A stretch of DNA of 48,697 nt from Terana coerulea (lineage: Eukaryota; Basidiomycota; Agaricomycetes; Polyporales; Phanerochaetaceae). This document shows, piece after piece, positions 1-12,447 of this stretch. A program made the translations under genes and the position numbers. The stretch lies in assembly GCA_024811115.1 (NCBI GenBank), contig JAKOGH010000745.1:1-48697 (forward strand), read 5' to 3'. The notes below the pieces were generated by a model, which saw nothing but the letters and a program-made list of their open reading frames with translations, had not been told where the DNA came from and made no database searches. Each line of letters begins with the position of its first letter. Within the stretch, counting starts at the first letter, position 1.

Positions 1-12
1 CTTTACCCCTCC

Positions 13-405
13 TCATGATCTGGCCTCCTGGACAGAGGGTCTTCGGCTTGCATTGTCTTTCCAGGCTTGTGATGTAGTGAATAGTTGAATCGCGTGAGGT
101 ACAAAGCCCATCGCGCTTGTCTCCGTGTCAATTTTGGGCCGTTTCAAGTAAGTCAGATTCTGATGATCTGACCATACTTCGAACTTTTCCGGATGTCCCT
201 CCAAGTAGTGTCTGTACTCTTCCAATGCTCTTATGATTGCGAGCAACTCTTTGTCGTAAATCTCATAATTACGTTCGTGTACGTTGAGTGACTTCGAGTG
301 GAAGGCTACGGTGCCACATTTCGTCAGCAGGATCCCGTTGCGACAGCACTGCACCGATTGCAAAGTCGCTTGCATCGGTTGACAATCTGAATGGGTTCTC
401 ATCAT
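13..405 (-). pseudogene. Retrotransposon RNase H domain fragment
   Basis: This is the RNase H part of the gypsy polyprotein, which degrades the RNA strand of the RNA-DNA hybrid during reverse transcription. The stretch reading FHSKSLNVHERNYEIYDKEL, followed by a WSDHQNL-like motif, is typical of the RNase H that follows a Ty3/gypsy RT. The segment before it is out of frame with it, so the polyprotein is interrupted here. The tail after the SDHQNL motif drifts from the family, consistent with another frame change. Confidence 0.8.
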
Positions 406-699
406 CCGAATACGTAGTATGGGTGCTGAAGTAAAGGCCTTTTCAGCGCCTCGAATGCCACTTGTTGGTCAGCTTCCCAAACCCAAGGTTGATCTTTCTT
501 CGTTAGATCTGTGAGTGCCTGGCTAACTTGGCGTCTTTAATAAACCTGCGATAGAAGTTCGCAAAGCCTAAGAAAGCCTGAACGTGTTTGACCTTTGTAG
601 GTACTGGCCACTCAAGAACTCCTGACACCTTTGCAGGATCCATCGCAACGCTGTTTTTCGAGATAATCATGCCAAGATAGTCAATCCGGTCTTTCGAAG

Positions 700-1606
700 A
701 AACATTTCTCTGCTTTTGCGTATAGATCGTTGTCGCGAAGCCTTTTCAGCACTTCTTTGACAAGTTTACGGTGTTCCTTAAATCATTGCCAAAGATCAAG
801 ATATCGTCTAAATACACCATGACTTGTCCTTGTCGAATCAAGTCGCCTAAGATGTCATTCATCATGGCCTGGAATGTAGCTGGTGCATTGGAGAATCCGA
901 AATACATGACCGTTGCCTCAAATCAGCCCCCGCTTTGGTGATAAAAGCCGTTTTCCACTCATCCCCACTAGATTCTAAGGGGATATTATAGCCCCACCGG
1001 AGGTCAATCTTAAAAGATGGATGCCTGTGACAGTGAGTCGATCAGGTCAGCAATCCTTGGGATTGGGTAGCGGTTCTTCACGGTGATCTCATTGAGTGCG
1101 CGGTAGTCCATACACGACGCAATCCGCCGTCGTGCTGACAAAGAAAAATGGTGCCGCAACTGGTGATTTGGAAGGTCGAATGTAACCTTTCCGTAGTTCT
1201 TCATCGATCCATTCATCCAAAGAATGTCGTTCTTTGGGAGACAGGTAGATTTTAGCCAGCTTTGGGCGAGGTACCTTCCACAAAGTCAATCGGATGATCG
1301 TACACCTTGCCGTACCGGCATTCGCTCTGATTTTCGCTTGGAGAACACATCGCCGTACTCGTGTAACCATTCCGGCACGTGTGACTTCCATTTGACGGTA
1401 TCCTCATCATCAGTCGTCCAATTCCTGATCCATGTCCTTATCGTCGAACATGTCAGCAATAACTTCTGCTTGTGAGCAGTCGTTGGGGACATCAATGTCC
1501 ACCCAGCTGATACATGGATTATCTGTATCCTTGTCTCCAAAATTGTCCAGGGAGGATTCCCACCGAAGATCCGACTCGAGTTGAAGCTCGTCGGTTTCAG
1601 CTTCAC
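700..1606 (-). pseudogene. Retrotransposon reverse transcriptase domain, frame-broken
   Basis: The RT domain copies element RNA into DNA. On the minus strand the fingers and palm are visible in different frames. [19 protein letters not shown] lies near 1200-1260, [20 protein letters not shown] near 1060-1120, the [16 protein letters not shown] region near 840-910, and the catalytic YLDD at 803-814. The Asp pair of YLDD is intact. At least two frame changes separate these blocks, so no complete enzyme can be made from this copy. The block order and motifs match Ty3/gypsy rather than copia or LINE enzymes. Confidence 0.85.
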
Positions 1607-1616
1607 TGACTCGTGT

Positions 1617-1990
1617 TTACGGCTTGATTGGTAAGACAGCTCTCAGGACATCTGGTGAACTCCATTTCCCATTTTCCCAGTCAATCTCGGGGTTGTGTCG
1701 GTACAAGAAGTTGTATCCGATCATCATGTCTTTGTCTCCTAACTGTGTGACATACAGTATACAGGTAGACTTGTGACCACCGATTTGAACATAAGCTCGG
1801 ACATATTCACGAATTTGTCCTGCTTGGTTTGGAGTTCCGTCTGCATCGGTCACATCGACCCACGCAACGTGCCATACAATTAGTTACCAGATGATTTCTT
1901 TCAACGAACGATTTGTCGATGAAGTTTGTTGTGGCGCCTGAGTCTACTAAAGCCTCGGCCTGCACTTTATGACCATACACCCAAAGCCGC
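1617..1990 (-). pseudogene. Retrotransposon aspartic protease (retropepsin) domain
   Basis: This is a retropepsin-like domain that would cleave the Gag-Pol precursor. The catalytic motif reads ALVDSGATTNFID on the minus strand, with the DSG codons at 1936-1944. The downstream half (QIREYVRAYVQIGGHKS through MIGYNFLYRHNPEIDW) is in another frame, so there is a frame break near 1855-1870. GYNFLYRHNPEIDW is the usual flap-to-C-terminal signature of gypsy proteases, where a WL or FL follows the G. Position between gag and RT supports the call. Confidence 0.75.
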
Positions 1991-2276
1991 TACTGGAAGT
2001 CTAAAAGAACGTTTCTTGTTGAGCTATGCTAGTTACACAAGATTCCAGTACTACTTGTCCGATTCTAACTCGGAGCCGACAGAGGGTGCGTCATCCCCGA
2101 ATGTAGATCGCAGGCGTTAGCCTCTACATTCCCTTGGGAAAATCCATTTGAGTCCGGCGATTAACCCATCGCGGTCTGTGGGCCCGCCCGAGACTCATCG
2201 CTTGTCTCGGGTGCTTCCATTGCGGCAAGCTCGGATTCGCTTCAGCTTACGGATGCTCGCTGAGTTGACTTCGACG

Positions 2277-3583
2277 TTACCGAGTGGCATTGTCGTTGTC
2301 ATCGCTCATAGAGTTTAATAACTCCATGAGTCGGTTTTTGAAGGAGGGCTTGCCCTTGCCTTTCGAAGTTCGGAGTTTCACCAGAGCCAGAAGCACCACT
2401 GCTCTGACTCTTGTTGCCGTAGTTGTTGCCAGAGGACGACGGAGTCGACGAAAACCTTTGCTTTGGTTGGCATTTTTCTGGGTTATCAAACAGTCATTCG
2501 TGTTGTGGGTTTTGGCACGCGAGCTTTTACCCTACCGGAGCAGATCTGGCAGAACTTGCGCTCGCCGGACGTTTCTGCCTGGTTGGTTTCTTTCGCCTTG
2601 CCCTTGCCTTTACCCTGACTGCTCATTCGCCTGCCGTGTTCTTATTACCGTTGTTGTTACCAAATACCGAGCTCTTAGAACGATCTGGGTGAAGTTTTGT
2701 ATAGCTGCAACAGCATATCGGTATCTTTCCCATTGCTTGGGTTTGTTACCGCTGACAAAATGACCATCGACTGACGCGATGTCCCGAGGCAGGACTGTTG
2801 ATCTGTCGATGTGCAGCTTGTCTTGGTGACTCCACGATCCGGGCCAGAGTCTTGTACTTTTCCGCGATTGACTAAGTCCCTTCGTTGTTCCAGAGCGTGT
2901 CGAGTTCGTCCGCACCTTGCTTTTCGCCGCTGACCGTAAATCCCTTGCATCTCCCTGACAAAGTCGCTCCATGTGCCGATAGGCTGGTTGGTCCGTAACT
3001 TGTCCGTATAGGACTTCGATGTATGTCGCGGCAGTGCCGCGAGACGACCGGGAGAGGACAATGCGCTGCTTGTCCGTTGCAATCTGCATGTGCTCGCAGT
3101 AGAGCGTGATGTGGTTCAACCACTCCCCGAGGCCGCTGGAGCCATCGAAGGTGGGGGTCAGGCATTTTGGGATGCGTCACCACCGGAACCTCCATCTGCA
3201 GTGATTTTGTCAACTTGGGCCTTATAGGCCTCGACGGTAGACCTGTAAGCTTCCACAAGCTTTTCCAGAGATCGAATTTTCGTGGCTTGCTCAAGAAGCT
3301 GTGTTCTCCAGCCTCGATCCGGTGCTGCTGGTCATCTGTTGCTTCGTAGGTCAGTCATGCGCACGGTTGAAGTGCCCTGACATGTCGGTGACATGTCCTT
3401 GGCGTAAAGTCCGTGCTGATTCGAACAGACTGAGAAAAGCATTCTGCGCTATGTGGAGGATCGCTGCCAGCTGTGCATCGCTGAAGCGAGCAGAGTTGGT
3501 GTCGACATCGTGCAGGAGGGCTGCGCAGGGTCGGCAAGGACCTCCGTAGTGCGGTCAGGAACAAAGTTGGTGAAAGAAGACAT
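2277..3583 (-). pseudogene. Retrotransposon gag (capsid and zinc knuckle), frame-broken
   Basis: A start codon at 3583 opens a Gag-like frame beginning MSSFTNFVPDRTTEVLADP. Further on, FDGSSGLGEWLNHITLYCEH and a segment reading GTWSDFVREMQGIYGQR are typical of retrotransposon Gag, the structural protein that forms the virus-like particle. Near 2500-2570 a zinc knuckle is recognisable: CQIC followed, after a frame change, by HNTNDC. The pieces lie in all three minus-strand frames with several stops, so the gene is dead. A rich stretch of basic and Ser/Asp residues closes it at about 2277. Confidence 0.75.
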
Positions 3584-3789
3584 TTCGCTCTTCGTGATTA
3601 GTGCCAATTTTAATAAAACTTCGAACACAAAAGGTCGGTTGGTTGTTATATGCCAGTCAGTTATTTCTAGTAAATGCAGAGTTTAATTTAAGCAGCCTTG
3701 GGATGGTTACATCGAGTGCTGCTAGCTGACTACAGACTACTGCAAATCTACTGTTTAGGTCCGTAAACGAGACCTTTCCAATATGTTTT

Positions 3790-4398
3790 AATGCGCCCAC
3801 TCTCTCCACTGTTTATTACCCAACTTCTGTCCCACCGAGTCCAGATTCTCGTAGATGTTCTGGAACTCGTCATACCAACCCCAGAGCTTGTTCCGAATCT
3901 CCTCAGGCACCTGCACCTTTCAGCGTGACCGGTGTCCTGAACGAGTCCTCCGCGAGTTTCTCGAAAGACTGCGGGCCGAGGCGAACTTTCGTTGCCTCGA
4001 GCATCGGCTGGAGTTCGTTGGAGCGCTTGAGCAGCTTGGTTCGACGAAACCGAAGCTTGGCTGGGGGTGGCTTGGGGACCTGATACTCCTCGCGGTGCGA
4101 GTCATTCGATGAGTGGTGCGAGGGTCGAGAGGCGGCTGAGCAGCTCCTTTCGACGCTGCTTAAACAGAGCATAGCTCGATGCGCTTCAGCAACGAGTTGG
4201 CCTCAGCCTCCTCCACAAGCTGCTTACTCTCCTCAGGAGTGAGGGATAAGAAGGTGGCTTAGGCTTCGGTTGTAAACCTTCGAGGCTTACAAACGTTGGC
4301 GTATTTGGCTCGGATCTCCTTTGAGGGAGAGATGCGCCACGAAGGCCCAAAGGCTTGTTCTTCGCGATAGGTGGTGAATGCAGGGGGACTTTAGGCAT
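3790..4398 (-). pseudogene. Degraded ORF upstream of gag in the retroelement
   Basis: A minus-strand frame begins MPKVPLHSPPIAKNKPLGLR at 4398. It continues in another frame through a Lys/Arg-rich segment (KPPPAKLRFRRTKLLKRSNE) and then LGPQSFEKLAEDSFRTPVTL, and ends near 3800 with a segment reading EEIRNKLWGWYDEFQNIYEN in yet another frame. Frame changes near 4185 and 3905 break it. I do not recognise the family. Its place just 5' of gag suggests an extra ORF of the same element or an N-terminal Gag extension, but it could also be an unrelated relic. Confidence 0.4.
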
Positions 4399-4899
4399 GG
4401 CTATAACAACGGTAATCAGTACTGGTCTCTATTTCAGCAGACACTGTACAGAAAATGGTGAAAACGGACAGAATGACCTGTTGAGGTTGTGCGGTCTTGA
4501 TGCGTACAATCGGTAGTGCCGACGACAGCCTGGTTTCTCTCACCAGGTCCCGGAGTACCAACTCAATCAAGAGCGGTATGGGGTCTCTGACACGGTTCCA
4601 GCCGTGCAGTAAAGGTTTTCGAGCCAATATTACATTGACTCTATGCTCGCCCAAACTGGTTTGCTATCAATACCCAAAGGCTCATAGCTGTAACTACCCG
4701 AAGGTAAGTCACACCAGAATGTTGCTCCACGCTATACAGCGCAGTGAGCACCTCTTTACGCTCTGAGGATCAGCATGAAGATTAGCATGCTGCCATAATG
4801 GCAGCCCATAGCCTAAGCCATGGTGCTTCTCAACGATACAGAGCATAGTCCCTGACGGCGACTAGCTCATAGCCTTAGTTCTTTGCAGAACAGTGGCAA

Positions 4900-5553
4900 G
4901 ATCCCCAAAACCCAAATAGCAACAGTGTTCATTTCGACACACTGTGCATAACGATTGTACGCACAACACTGCAACAAGGTCCTGCTTGTTGCCCTTGACA
5001 GCAACAACAAGCAGCAGAATAGACTCAACAAACTATCACAAAACTACAATACTCATCTGCTGGGATGACTTGAAAGAGATGGGGAAAGCAGAGGGACTTG
5101 AGTAGAGCGAGTAGAGGAGATATGAATCAACGATGTTGTTGAGTCTGGGGTGTTAGCCCTCAGACCAGCCTCTTTATATACATGTGTAGAGGGACCCCAG
5201 GCACTATCTAAGACCTCCAATACCATGTGCTGACTGATACAGTCAGGTGATCCATGACTAAGGCTCTAGAGCATACCGCCGCTCTAACTCCCTTATTAGA
5301 TCTAACCTAGCTATCATACTAACATCAACACTATCTAGATGTCCTAATCTAGCTATTGTACACTACCAGTACACGATGTCATACTGACCTCATAGTGGGG
5401 TCATAGTCTAGAACAAATCCAGAACTGAGTCCATGATCCTATGTCCGTATGCGGCATATTCCCGATAACCATGCTCGCTGCATGGCCAACTGATCATCAT
5501 CTTGTAACACTGTTGTGATGACTGGGTAACGTGTCCCGTGACTTGATGTTACA
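4900..5553 (-). repeat. Putative 5' LTR of the gypsy element
   Basis: On the minus strand this stretch starts TGTAACATCAAG and contains a good TATA box (TATATAAAGAGG, about 5168-5180) upstream of a CT-rich stretch, as expected for a U3-R-U5 layout upstream of gag. It lacks coding potential. The partner LTR is outside the window, so the two cannot be compared and the ends are uncertain. Confidence 0.35.
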
Positions 5554-8500
5554 CTCTAAGCGCTGTAGACTAGCGCTGAGGGAAATTTGACAGTTAGCCT
5601 TTAAGCATGGAGGGTTTACCCTTGCCAATCAGTATACAAGGGTGTTACTCTTTGTCATTTGGGCTTGGTCCACTTGGACACATGATGAACACATTGTAGA
5701 GTGTTCTGCTTGCTTGACTGCTTGTTTTACAAGCTATGTCACTCTATCTATTTGACAAAATGTGCGAGCACATCATTGTTTAGCACTACAAGCGCGGCAA
5801 AGATGTAAACAACATCACCGAGCCCGTTAGGCGCTTCTAAGACCAAGGCCGTCTACAAGGTCCTGCAACTTCATCAGGGGAGTTCAAGATAGCTATGAGT
5901 CCGCTTCACGCTTCCTGGTGGCCATTTGTAAACTGGAGGCACATTGTGTTGCGTATTTGACTGTTTTCTGATGTATTACATATATTCCTTGTAATTACTG
6001 GCTTGTCACGCTTCGCTGCTCACAATGATGCCCTGTGACTGTTCCCTTACCTTATAAGGCTCTATTTGTATGGGACAAATAAGGTGAGAAAATCTGGTGT
6101 TTCCAATTTCATATGTAAAGCACTGTAAATGTTCACCAGATAATTCTGCTAAACCTGCGCACACTTCCTTGTCTGTACTAACCATTGCCATAGATCTAGA
6201 ATACAAATGCTCCGCCTCCCTCGGAGATCATCACCTCGGCTCCTTTGGTCGGACGCCCTGCTTCATTGTGAAAGGCCAACATGCTCGCATGGTAGCTTCA
6301 AGACAACTGATACGACAGCACTCCAGTGCTTTTACAAACAACCTGAGAACTGCACGGCTGGTCAGCAGGAGAATAGAGTGCTCGAGTAGTGTCAATAGTG
6401 CAAATGTGTGAAGGAGAGCTTTCACCAAAGGTGTGTGTCTACAACTATTACCATACAGTCTTTGCTCACACTTGGCAGGGTGTGGGTGGTGATATGTGTG
6501 CTTATTGCTTGCTTAGGTTGGTATCATTCAGTATCCTCTCCTGCTGTCTTGTATATGCATGAAGAGATAACATTGGTGCACTAGCTCGGCTGCTCTAATT
6601 GAGCTGTGCTACACCAGGTGGCTCTAAGCTGTATGCTGTCGCTGTTGGAAAGGAGCATATACCTCATGTTATTGAGAGGGTTAGAAGGCTTGCTCACAAT
6701 TTTACAGCTCAAATTGTCAGATATTTACCATGTATGTAGATAGGTACAACATAATTATAAAAAGTGGATACATCACTCTGAGCCCTGGAGTGTCCAGAAA
6801 GATATGCTGTGAGTCCGTTCTCATCGAGAAAAACCGTAAAATTTCCCACAACCTTGTACAGCGTCTGGAATACACGCAAGCGCCCCCTGAGTGGTAGAAT
6901 CGTCTTGTAATCGGTGAAATCGGCAGAAGACGTCCAATCTCTGTAGTCGCCCGGGATCGTTTGTATGACATTTGTAACGCTCTTGCGATCAGCATGCAAT
7001 TGGGTTAGGAGCTGGCTCCAAGTTCACAGACCTTCCCATCACTATGACCTGAGCAATTCTTACCAGCTTGTGGATTATTCTCGGCTCTGCGCGCTATATC
7101 AATATGAATTTCTGACATTGCTTCACACCTTTTTCTCTTATTGTGTTTTTATTTAATAACATTGGCTAATTATTTAACTGATCCTTTATGTGTAAATACA
7201 TCTCAGGTGTTGCGCGCCGTACAAATACCCCTAGCATAAGCTAGCTACCAGCTCGCACGCCTGCTGAGACCCTGAATGGGATTCGTAAGCTGAGATAAGA
7301 GACAAGACATCTGAGCTCACAGCCTCACCTCGTGAAATGCCAAGGTGCCCTGCCTGTACTCACATTGTCGGCTGTTACTGTTGGAGGCTCTCCCTTTCCT
7401 TTCCTCATGCTCCAGTCCCTGTGGGTATTCATCTGACAGTCGACTGTCAGTAGCTAGATAGGGTATGAGACTCAAATACGTACTTATCTTAGTCGTCCTT
7501 GCAGTAGTGTGAGGACCGGAGCAGGATCTAAGGTGTGTGTAGCATATCAGTACAGGCATTTGAACTGGGCGCATGGTCAGAACTTACAAGTGGGTGTGCA
7601 GAATCGCACTGCACATGCCTTATATGCACATACAGCCAGCTGTTGAGTCAGCACAACTGCAACAGTGCTGACCGCGGACTGACTTGGGATCTGAGACATT
7701 GTGCCCGAGCTGTACTCCACCCTGAAGCGGCGTTACCTTACGTGACAGCGTCGCCGCACTCACACACCATAGACACTGGCAATGACCATTGACAAACTCT
7801 AGTCATACCGAGCTCCCGTAGTATGCCGTCCATGCGAGATTCAAATCGCGGCACTTTAACAGTGGTGTAAGCCTTCATAAGGATTCCCGCTTCGGCGCTA
7901 CGAGCGCGCGAGGTCGGGGGATATGTCTATGCCAAAGACAAAGAGCGTGCTGTCAAACTAATATTGCTGAGAAACCGTATACTCACTATTCAAACTATAG
8001 GTACTTTTGTAGCGCCTTCAAGTTCCGTTAGAGTAGGCAGAAAGACTGTAACTTACTAAATGTCAGTTGACTCGGACAGCATTCAGATTAGGCTGAGGTA
8101 GTACTCGCCAGAGTTTCTATCAGCCGGCGCCAGCGTGAGAAATGCTAAAGATAGGTGCTGAAAGAGTTCCAACCTTTATGAGAAAGACATAAGTAGATTG
8201 CAACTCACCATAACTCTTTCAGCAATGTTGCAAGTGGTAGAATCGGTCCAAGGAGTAGAATCCGTGCAAGCGTCTTACGGGCTGATCGGAAGGCTCTCCG
8301 AATACGGAAATTGGGCGTCAAATCTGCAAATTGGCGTAATCGGTAGGAGCCGCCAGGATTCCTTTCGATGCTGGTCCTTACAAATGTGCTTGTGAATGTA
8401 AGTGCATGGATCATATGTACCCAGCTGCAAGGAGTACAGATTAGCACAGACCAATATGGCACAAGACGCCGAAGGTCTGGATTGGTATGCGGGGTCTGAG

Positions 8501-8750
8501 TGGTGCAGAACCTTGGCTGGGTGGTCTGATAAAATCTTTTTTCCAGATGCGTAGTAGTAAAAGGAGAGGAGAACATACCAGCGGGACGGTAACTGAAGGC
8601 AATATTTACCACTATTTCGTGCCAGGGATGCTGTTGTGAGCCTAAACGTTCGCATTTCACAGTCTTAGTCGTGGCCATCTATCTTCTGAGTGCGACAGAG
8701 AGAGACCTGAATAAAGTGTTATGACTCTGGAAATGTAATCTCCTACTGCG
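5554..8750. other. Gene-poor interval
   Basis: I see no supported gene here. Open frames are short (under about 160 codons), lack recognisable motifs, and mirror each other on both strands. The interval lies between the retroelement and the promoter side of the aldose epimerase gene. It may be old, unrecognisable transposon debris. Confidence 0.5.
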
Positions 8751-9092
8751 TTTGCGCGCGTAATTGATCAGAATTTTTGGCCCAATAATACGTTAGGTGA
8801 GGCTTGGTCAGCATTTGGGCAGGACCGAACATACTTGGGCTGCCACTTGACAGAAAAGCGGAGGGTTGCTCTGCGGTACGGCCCGTGCCTGGGACGCATC
8901 CGGGGCCGAGCGAGCCGGGGAACCGGGAGGATCTTGCGTCGTCGCCGAAATCTCGGAAGGAGGCGTGTGATGAGATACGATCGTGCTGCAGCCTCCCGCG
9001 CCGCCCTTCCGTCCTGGTCTCCTTCGGACGTCCTCCTGCCAGGATGGCGACTCATCCTTCTCGCCTCTCTCCACTTTGCGACGACCACCACC

Positions 9093-11183
9093 ATGGCTGA
9101 CCCCCGCTTCACGCCTGTCCTGCTCGCCCTCCCCAGCTTCACCCCCTCGCTAGCCCTCGAGGTCCTCCCGCACGGGGTTACCTTCCACAGGCTCTTCGTC
9201 CAGGCAGACGGAAAGGCATGTCCTTCCCTCGTTCTCGCATATCTAGCCTGACGGCACTCCGCTGCAGACCCATGACATTCTCATCGGTCCTGAAGAACCT
9301 TCCACGCATCTCCAGCAAAAGTACACCAATACTATCGTTGGACGTTACGCCAACCGCCTGCCTGTGCCTGCCGCCGACGCACCCGAACCCCACTCGCTCG
9401 CCAAGGCGGACGTTACGACGCCATTCACGCCCAAGCCAAACGAGAAGCCGACCGTGAGCCTGCACGGCGGCGTCACCGGCTGGGACTCACACCTCTGGGA
9501 GCCCGTCCTCAACCCGACCGACGCCACGCTCTTCACGCCCGCCGAGGTCCAGTACATTTCCGGGGAGCTGCCCGGCCAGTCCGCCGTCGTGTTTGCGCGC
9601 ACGAGCGATGACGGCGAGGAAGGCTTCCCGGGAAAGCTCAAGGTCGAGGCACTTGTTGCCCTTGTGCCGCCCAAGGGCAAGGCGATTGGGGAGCAGGGCG
9701 AATATTGCCTGGGCAGCGTCGTAATTGTGTACCGCGCGAAGCTAGAGGACGGAGAGCAGAAGGTCACGCCGATCAACTTGACCCAGGTAAGTCCACTTTA
9801 TGTGATGCTAGATACCTGTATGCTCACCGCTCATTAGCACTGGGGATTTAACCTTGATGCCTCGCTTCAAGACGGCGAGCCGAGCGTGCGCGACCACAAA
9901 TTATCCATTAAGGTACGCGCCTTTCATTCCCACTTTCTTCCTTCACCCTTGCGCTTTCTTTTGATCCCTTACACGACTATTTTCAACTGCGAAGCATTCA
10001 CGTCTCGCCTCGTTGCATACACCAAATTCTCCTTTTAGCGACCCCACCATGCGATGGACCAATTTGACTTGACCGTCGTCGCCCCTTTCCCTTTCGTCTC
10101 TTCTACGTTGCGGTCGTCTTTCCACGTAGGATTTCCTGCGTTCCTGCGTTCCTGCGTTCCATACATCCCACACATCTTCAATATTCAGCCTTTCATCTGC
10201 TTTCAGTCATATTCTCCCTCGAGTTTCGACCTTCATACGTCTTTCTATGTCTTTCTTGGACGTGTGTGTATATCGAACTAATTAATCTCCTTTCCCCAGG
10301 CCGCTCACACTATCGCTCTGGACGCTTCGGGTCTCAGCACCGGCGTGCTGGCACCTGTCGCCGGCACGCACCACGACCACGCCGCGAAGACGAGCGCGAC
10401 CGTTGGCGAACAGTTCGAGGGCGGGTACGGTTAGTCTTTCGCAGGTTACTTAAATGAAGAGGGCCAGTGCTGATATCGTGTTTTGTATGTGCATAGACGA
10501 GTTCTACGTGTTCGACCGCGCGCCGGACGCGGTCTCGACGCGCCTGCCCGCGTCCGTCCTTGCGTCGTCGTCCGAGTCAAGTCTACAGGGATCTGGTGTG
10601 TCCTGTTTTCATCTTTTTGATTTTCGTATATGCTCATGCCACGGTATAGATTCTGCGAACGTGCTCGCGCAGATCCTCGCTGCGTCGCCCAAGGCACTCG
10701 TCGACGCCGGTCCGCTCGTGAGCCTCGAGGGCGCGCGTAGCGGCCTGCGAGTCGTGTTTGCGAGCAACCGTGCGTACTTTGCCTAAACGTCGATTTTCCG
10801 AATCCGCGCTGACGGGTCGGGCGACGTGCAGAGTCGGGCGTGCAATTCTACACTAACAATCTGACGAGCCCGGAGAAGAACGCGAGGAAGAGGATACACG
10901 GCGGCTCGGGCGCGTTTGGCAAGGACGGGTACGGCGTCGGATGTGAGTGCTCGCGTTTTCACGCACACTCTCGTAGCTCCGGCTAATGCATCCCTGCTCT
11001 CCGCCAGCTGCGGCGTTCCTCGAGTTCCACGAGCCGCTTGCGGCGTACCTGCATCCGGAGACCCGCGGCGCGAGCGGTGACGACACCCTCCTTGCGCCGG
11101 GCGAGGTGTACAACAACTACGTGCGCATGGATGTGTGGTTCCGCTCTCTGGCGGCGCGCAGGATGAGTAAGTGGCCGGGCTAG
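9093..11183 (+). CDS. Aldose 1-epimerase (galactose mutarotase), eight exons
   Basis: The enzyme interconverts alpha and beta anomers of hexoses such as galactose, at the entry of the Leloir pathway, probably in the cytosol. Exons: 9093-9215, 9268-9786, 9838-9912, 10300-10429, 10497-10595, 10650-10769, 10832-10942, 11008-11183. They join in frame to 450 residues with no break. Family signatures are VGRYANR, a LHGG-GWD-W block, HWGFNLDAS (the HxxFNL block holding the catalytic His), QFYTNNL, and LEFHEPLAAYLHPE, which supplies the catalytic Glu. The start ATG sits in a strong context (ACCATGG). The first intron must use a GC donor (AAG|GCATGT), because the nearby GT leads to a stop. The third intron is unusually long (387 bp). 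Length is above the usual 330-380 because of inserts near residues 60-90 and 260-290. Confidence 0.95.
10133..10160 (+). repeat. 8-bp tandem repeat TTCCTGCG in an intron
   Basis: Three full copies of TTCCTGCG plus TTCC sit inside the long third intron of the epimerase gene. The array is short and probably variable in length between strains. Confidence 0.9.
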
Positions 11184-11650
11184 AGAAGCAAGCAGCGGAA
11201 GGCGAAGGAGCCTCAAGGGATGTACAATATGCTGCGATTTATACCGAATGCTGGACTCGATTCCCAAATTTGTGGTGGGACGTGTCAAAATGAATTGACG
11301 TCTGTGAAGCAGGCGACCTTGAGGTAACATGACCACTGCAGTACAAGGATCCCTATCAATCATCAACGCAAAGTTTACAGTTCCCTGCGAAGAGCAAACC
11401 AATGAGGTATGAAAACAGACTGAGTGTATATCCAAACAAGTGTCAAAAGGCGTTTTTGTCACTCTGACCATCACTCCGGTCACGAAGAGTAGTTGTTATA
11501 GTCTGTAGACAAAGTGAACGAAGTCTATGTACGCAAGCATAAGAAGTTTACTGGTGGTTGTAAACGGTGTTAGGACGAGGGCTTAATGGCTTTTGTCGTA
11601 TACAAAGCGGTGTAGCTCGCTCCCTGGTTATAGGCCTCGCGGAAGAGCCC

Positions 11651-11968
11651 TGTCATGAACTTCTGGGCGTCTCTAGAGTATTCTTTTCATTTCCATTGTC
11701 TTCTACCCCTATCTATTGTCCTCTCATCGATACTCGTGGTTTCCGTATGTTTCTCTATTGTTCTGGACCGCTCTAGTACATACACGAGGATACCGGGTGG
11801 TACTGTACAGTTTAGGACTACACCTGTATAAGTAGCTACCGTCTGCAACAGAGAAAGCCAGTCTCGAGCTGGTCTGTTCCCCAGCTAGTTACTCGGAGAC
11901 TGCATCACTATTTCCGTCCTCAGTTGAGAGCGTCGCACCTGGTACAGTTGTACTAGTTGTTGCTGACA
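11651..11968 (+). repeat. Solo LTR, copy 1 (318 bp) with 5-bp TSD
   Basis: The element begins TGTCATGAAC and ends TTGTTGCTGACA, so it has TG...CA ends, here extended to the inverted pair TGTCA/TGACA. It is flanked by perfect 5-bp direct repeats AGCCC at 11646-11650 and 11969-11973. A nearly identical copy lies in reverse orientation at 35316-35631. No internal retrotransposon coding sequence is attached, so this is a solo LTR left by LTR-LTR recombination. The strand is inferred from a TATAAG box at about 11828. A 5-bp duplication and TG-CA ends fit copia or gypsy elements. Confidence 0.9.
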
Positions 11969-12447
11969 AGCCCCAAGCCGCCTTCGCGAGTGCCAGATAT
12001 TACGAGCTGCCACACCTTTCCTGCGAGAGATATTTGCCTTGAGGGCAACTGTCACTGTTTCCTCAGCTTGCTCGAATATCAGAATGGTCATTGCTAAGTG
12101 TGAGTTGTGAGCTCACCTTTGGTTGACAGGTATAGGACGTATCCATCGCATTGGAAGGCTTGCGTAACCAATACCTTGCCCCTGTAAGGATGTTCCAGCA
12201 AGATTTTCGCGACAGAATTCATCTGGGACAATTGTCGTATGCACATTGTGCATAATAAGAAAAGCGCCCCGGCGTCCCCCCGAATTCGAACTGTAGCTGC
12301 CTGATGAAGCTCCCCTCACCAAACCCGGCAGGGAGAACCCTACGTGAAAATAAGTATCTTAATGCAGAATTTTGTCATGATCGGGCTTACCCTTCAGGAA
12401 CTCCAGTCTCCGTCACCATGGCATGCCTAGCGTAATAGGACATTGAA

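Larger units (their letters stand above)
1..5553 (-). mobile_element. Degenerate Ty3/gypsy LTR retrotransposon, cut by window edge
   Basis: Reading the minus strand from right to left gives a putative LTR and leader, a gag region, a retropepsin, a reverse transcriptase and an RNase H, which is the Ty3/gypsy order. Integrase and the second LTR would lie beyond position 1. The coding parts fall in several frames and are broken by stops and small indels, so this copy is not autonomous. Diagnostic motifs are the protease DSGA, the RT catalytic YLDD and a CCHC-type zinc knuckle in gag. The right boundary is a guess: it is placed where the minus strand begins TGTAACATCAAG. I did not find a convincing primer-binding site or a target-site duplication. 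Confidence 0.85.

Noticed and set aside
8835..9092. In-frame upstream extension of the aldose epimerase
   Set aside because: It is Arg-rich and unlike the family, while ATG 9093 has a strong context and matches the usual N-terminus.
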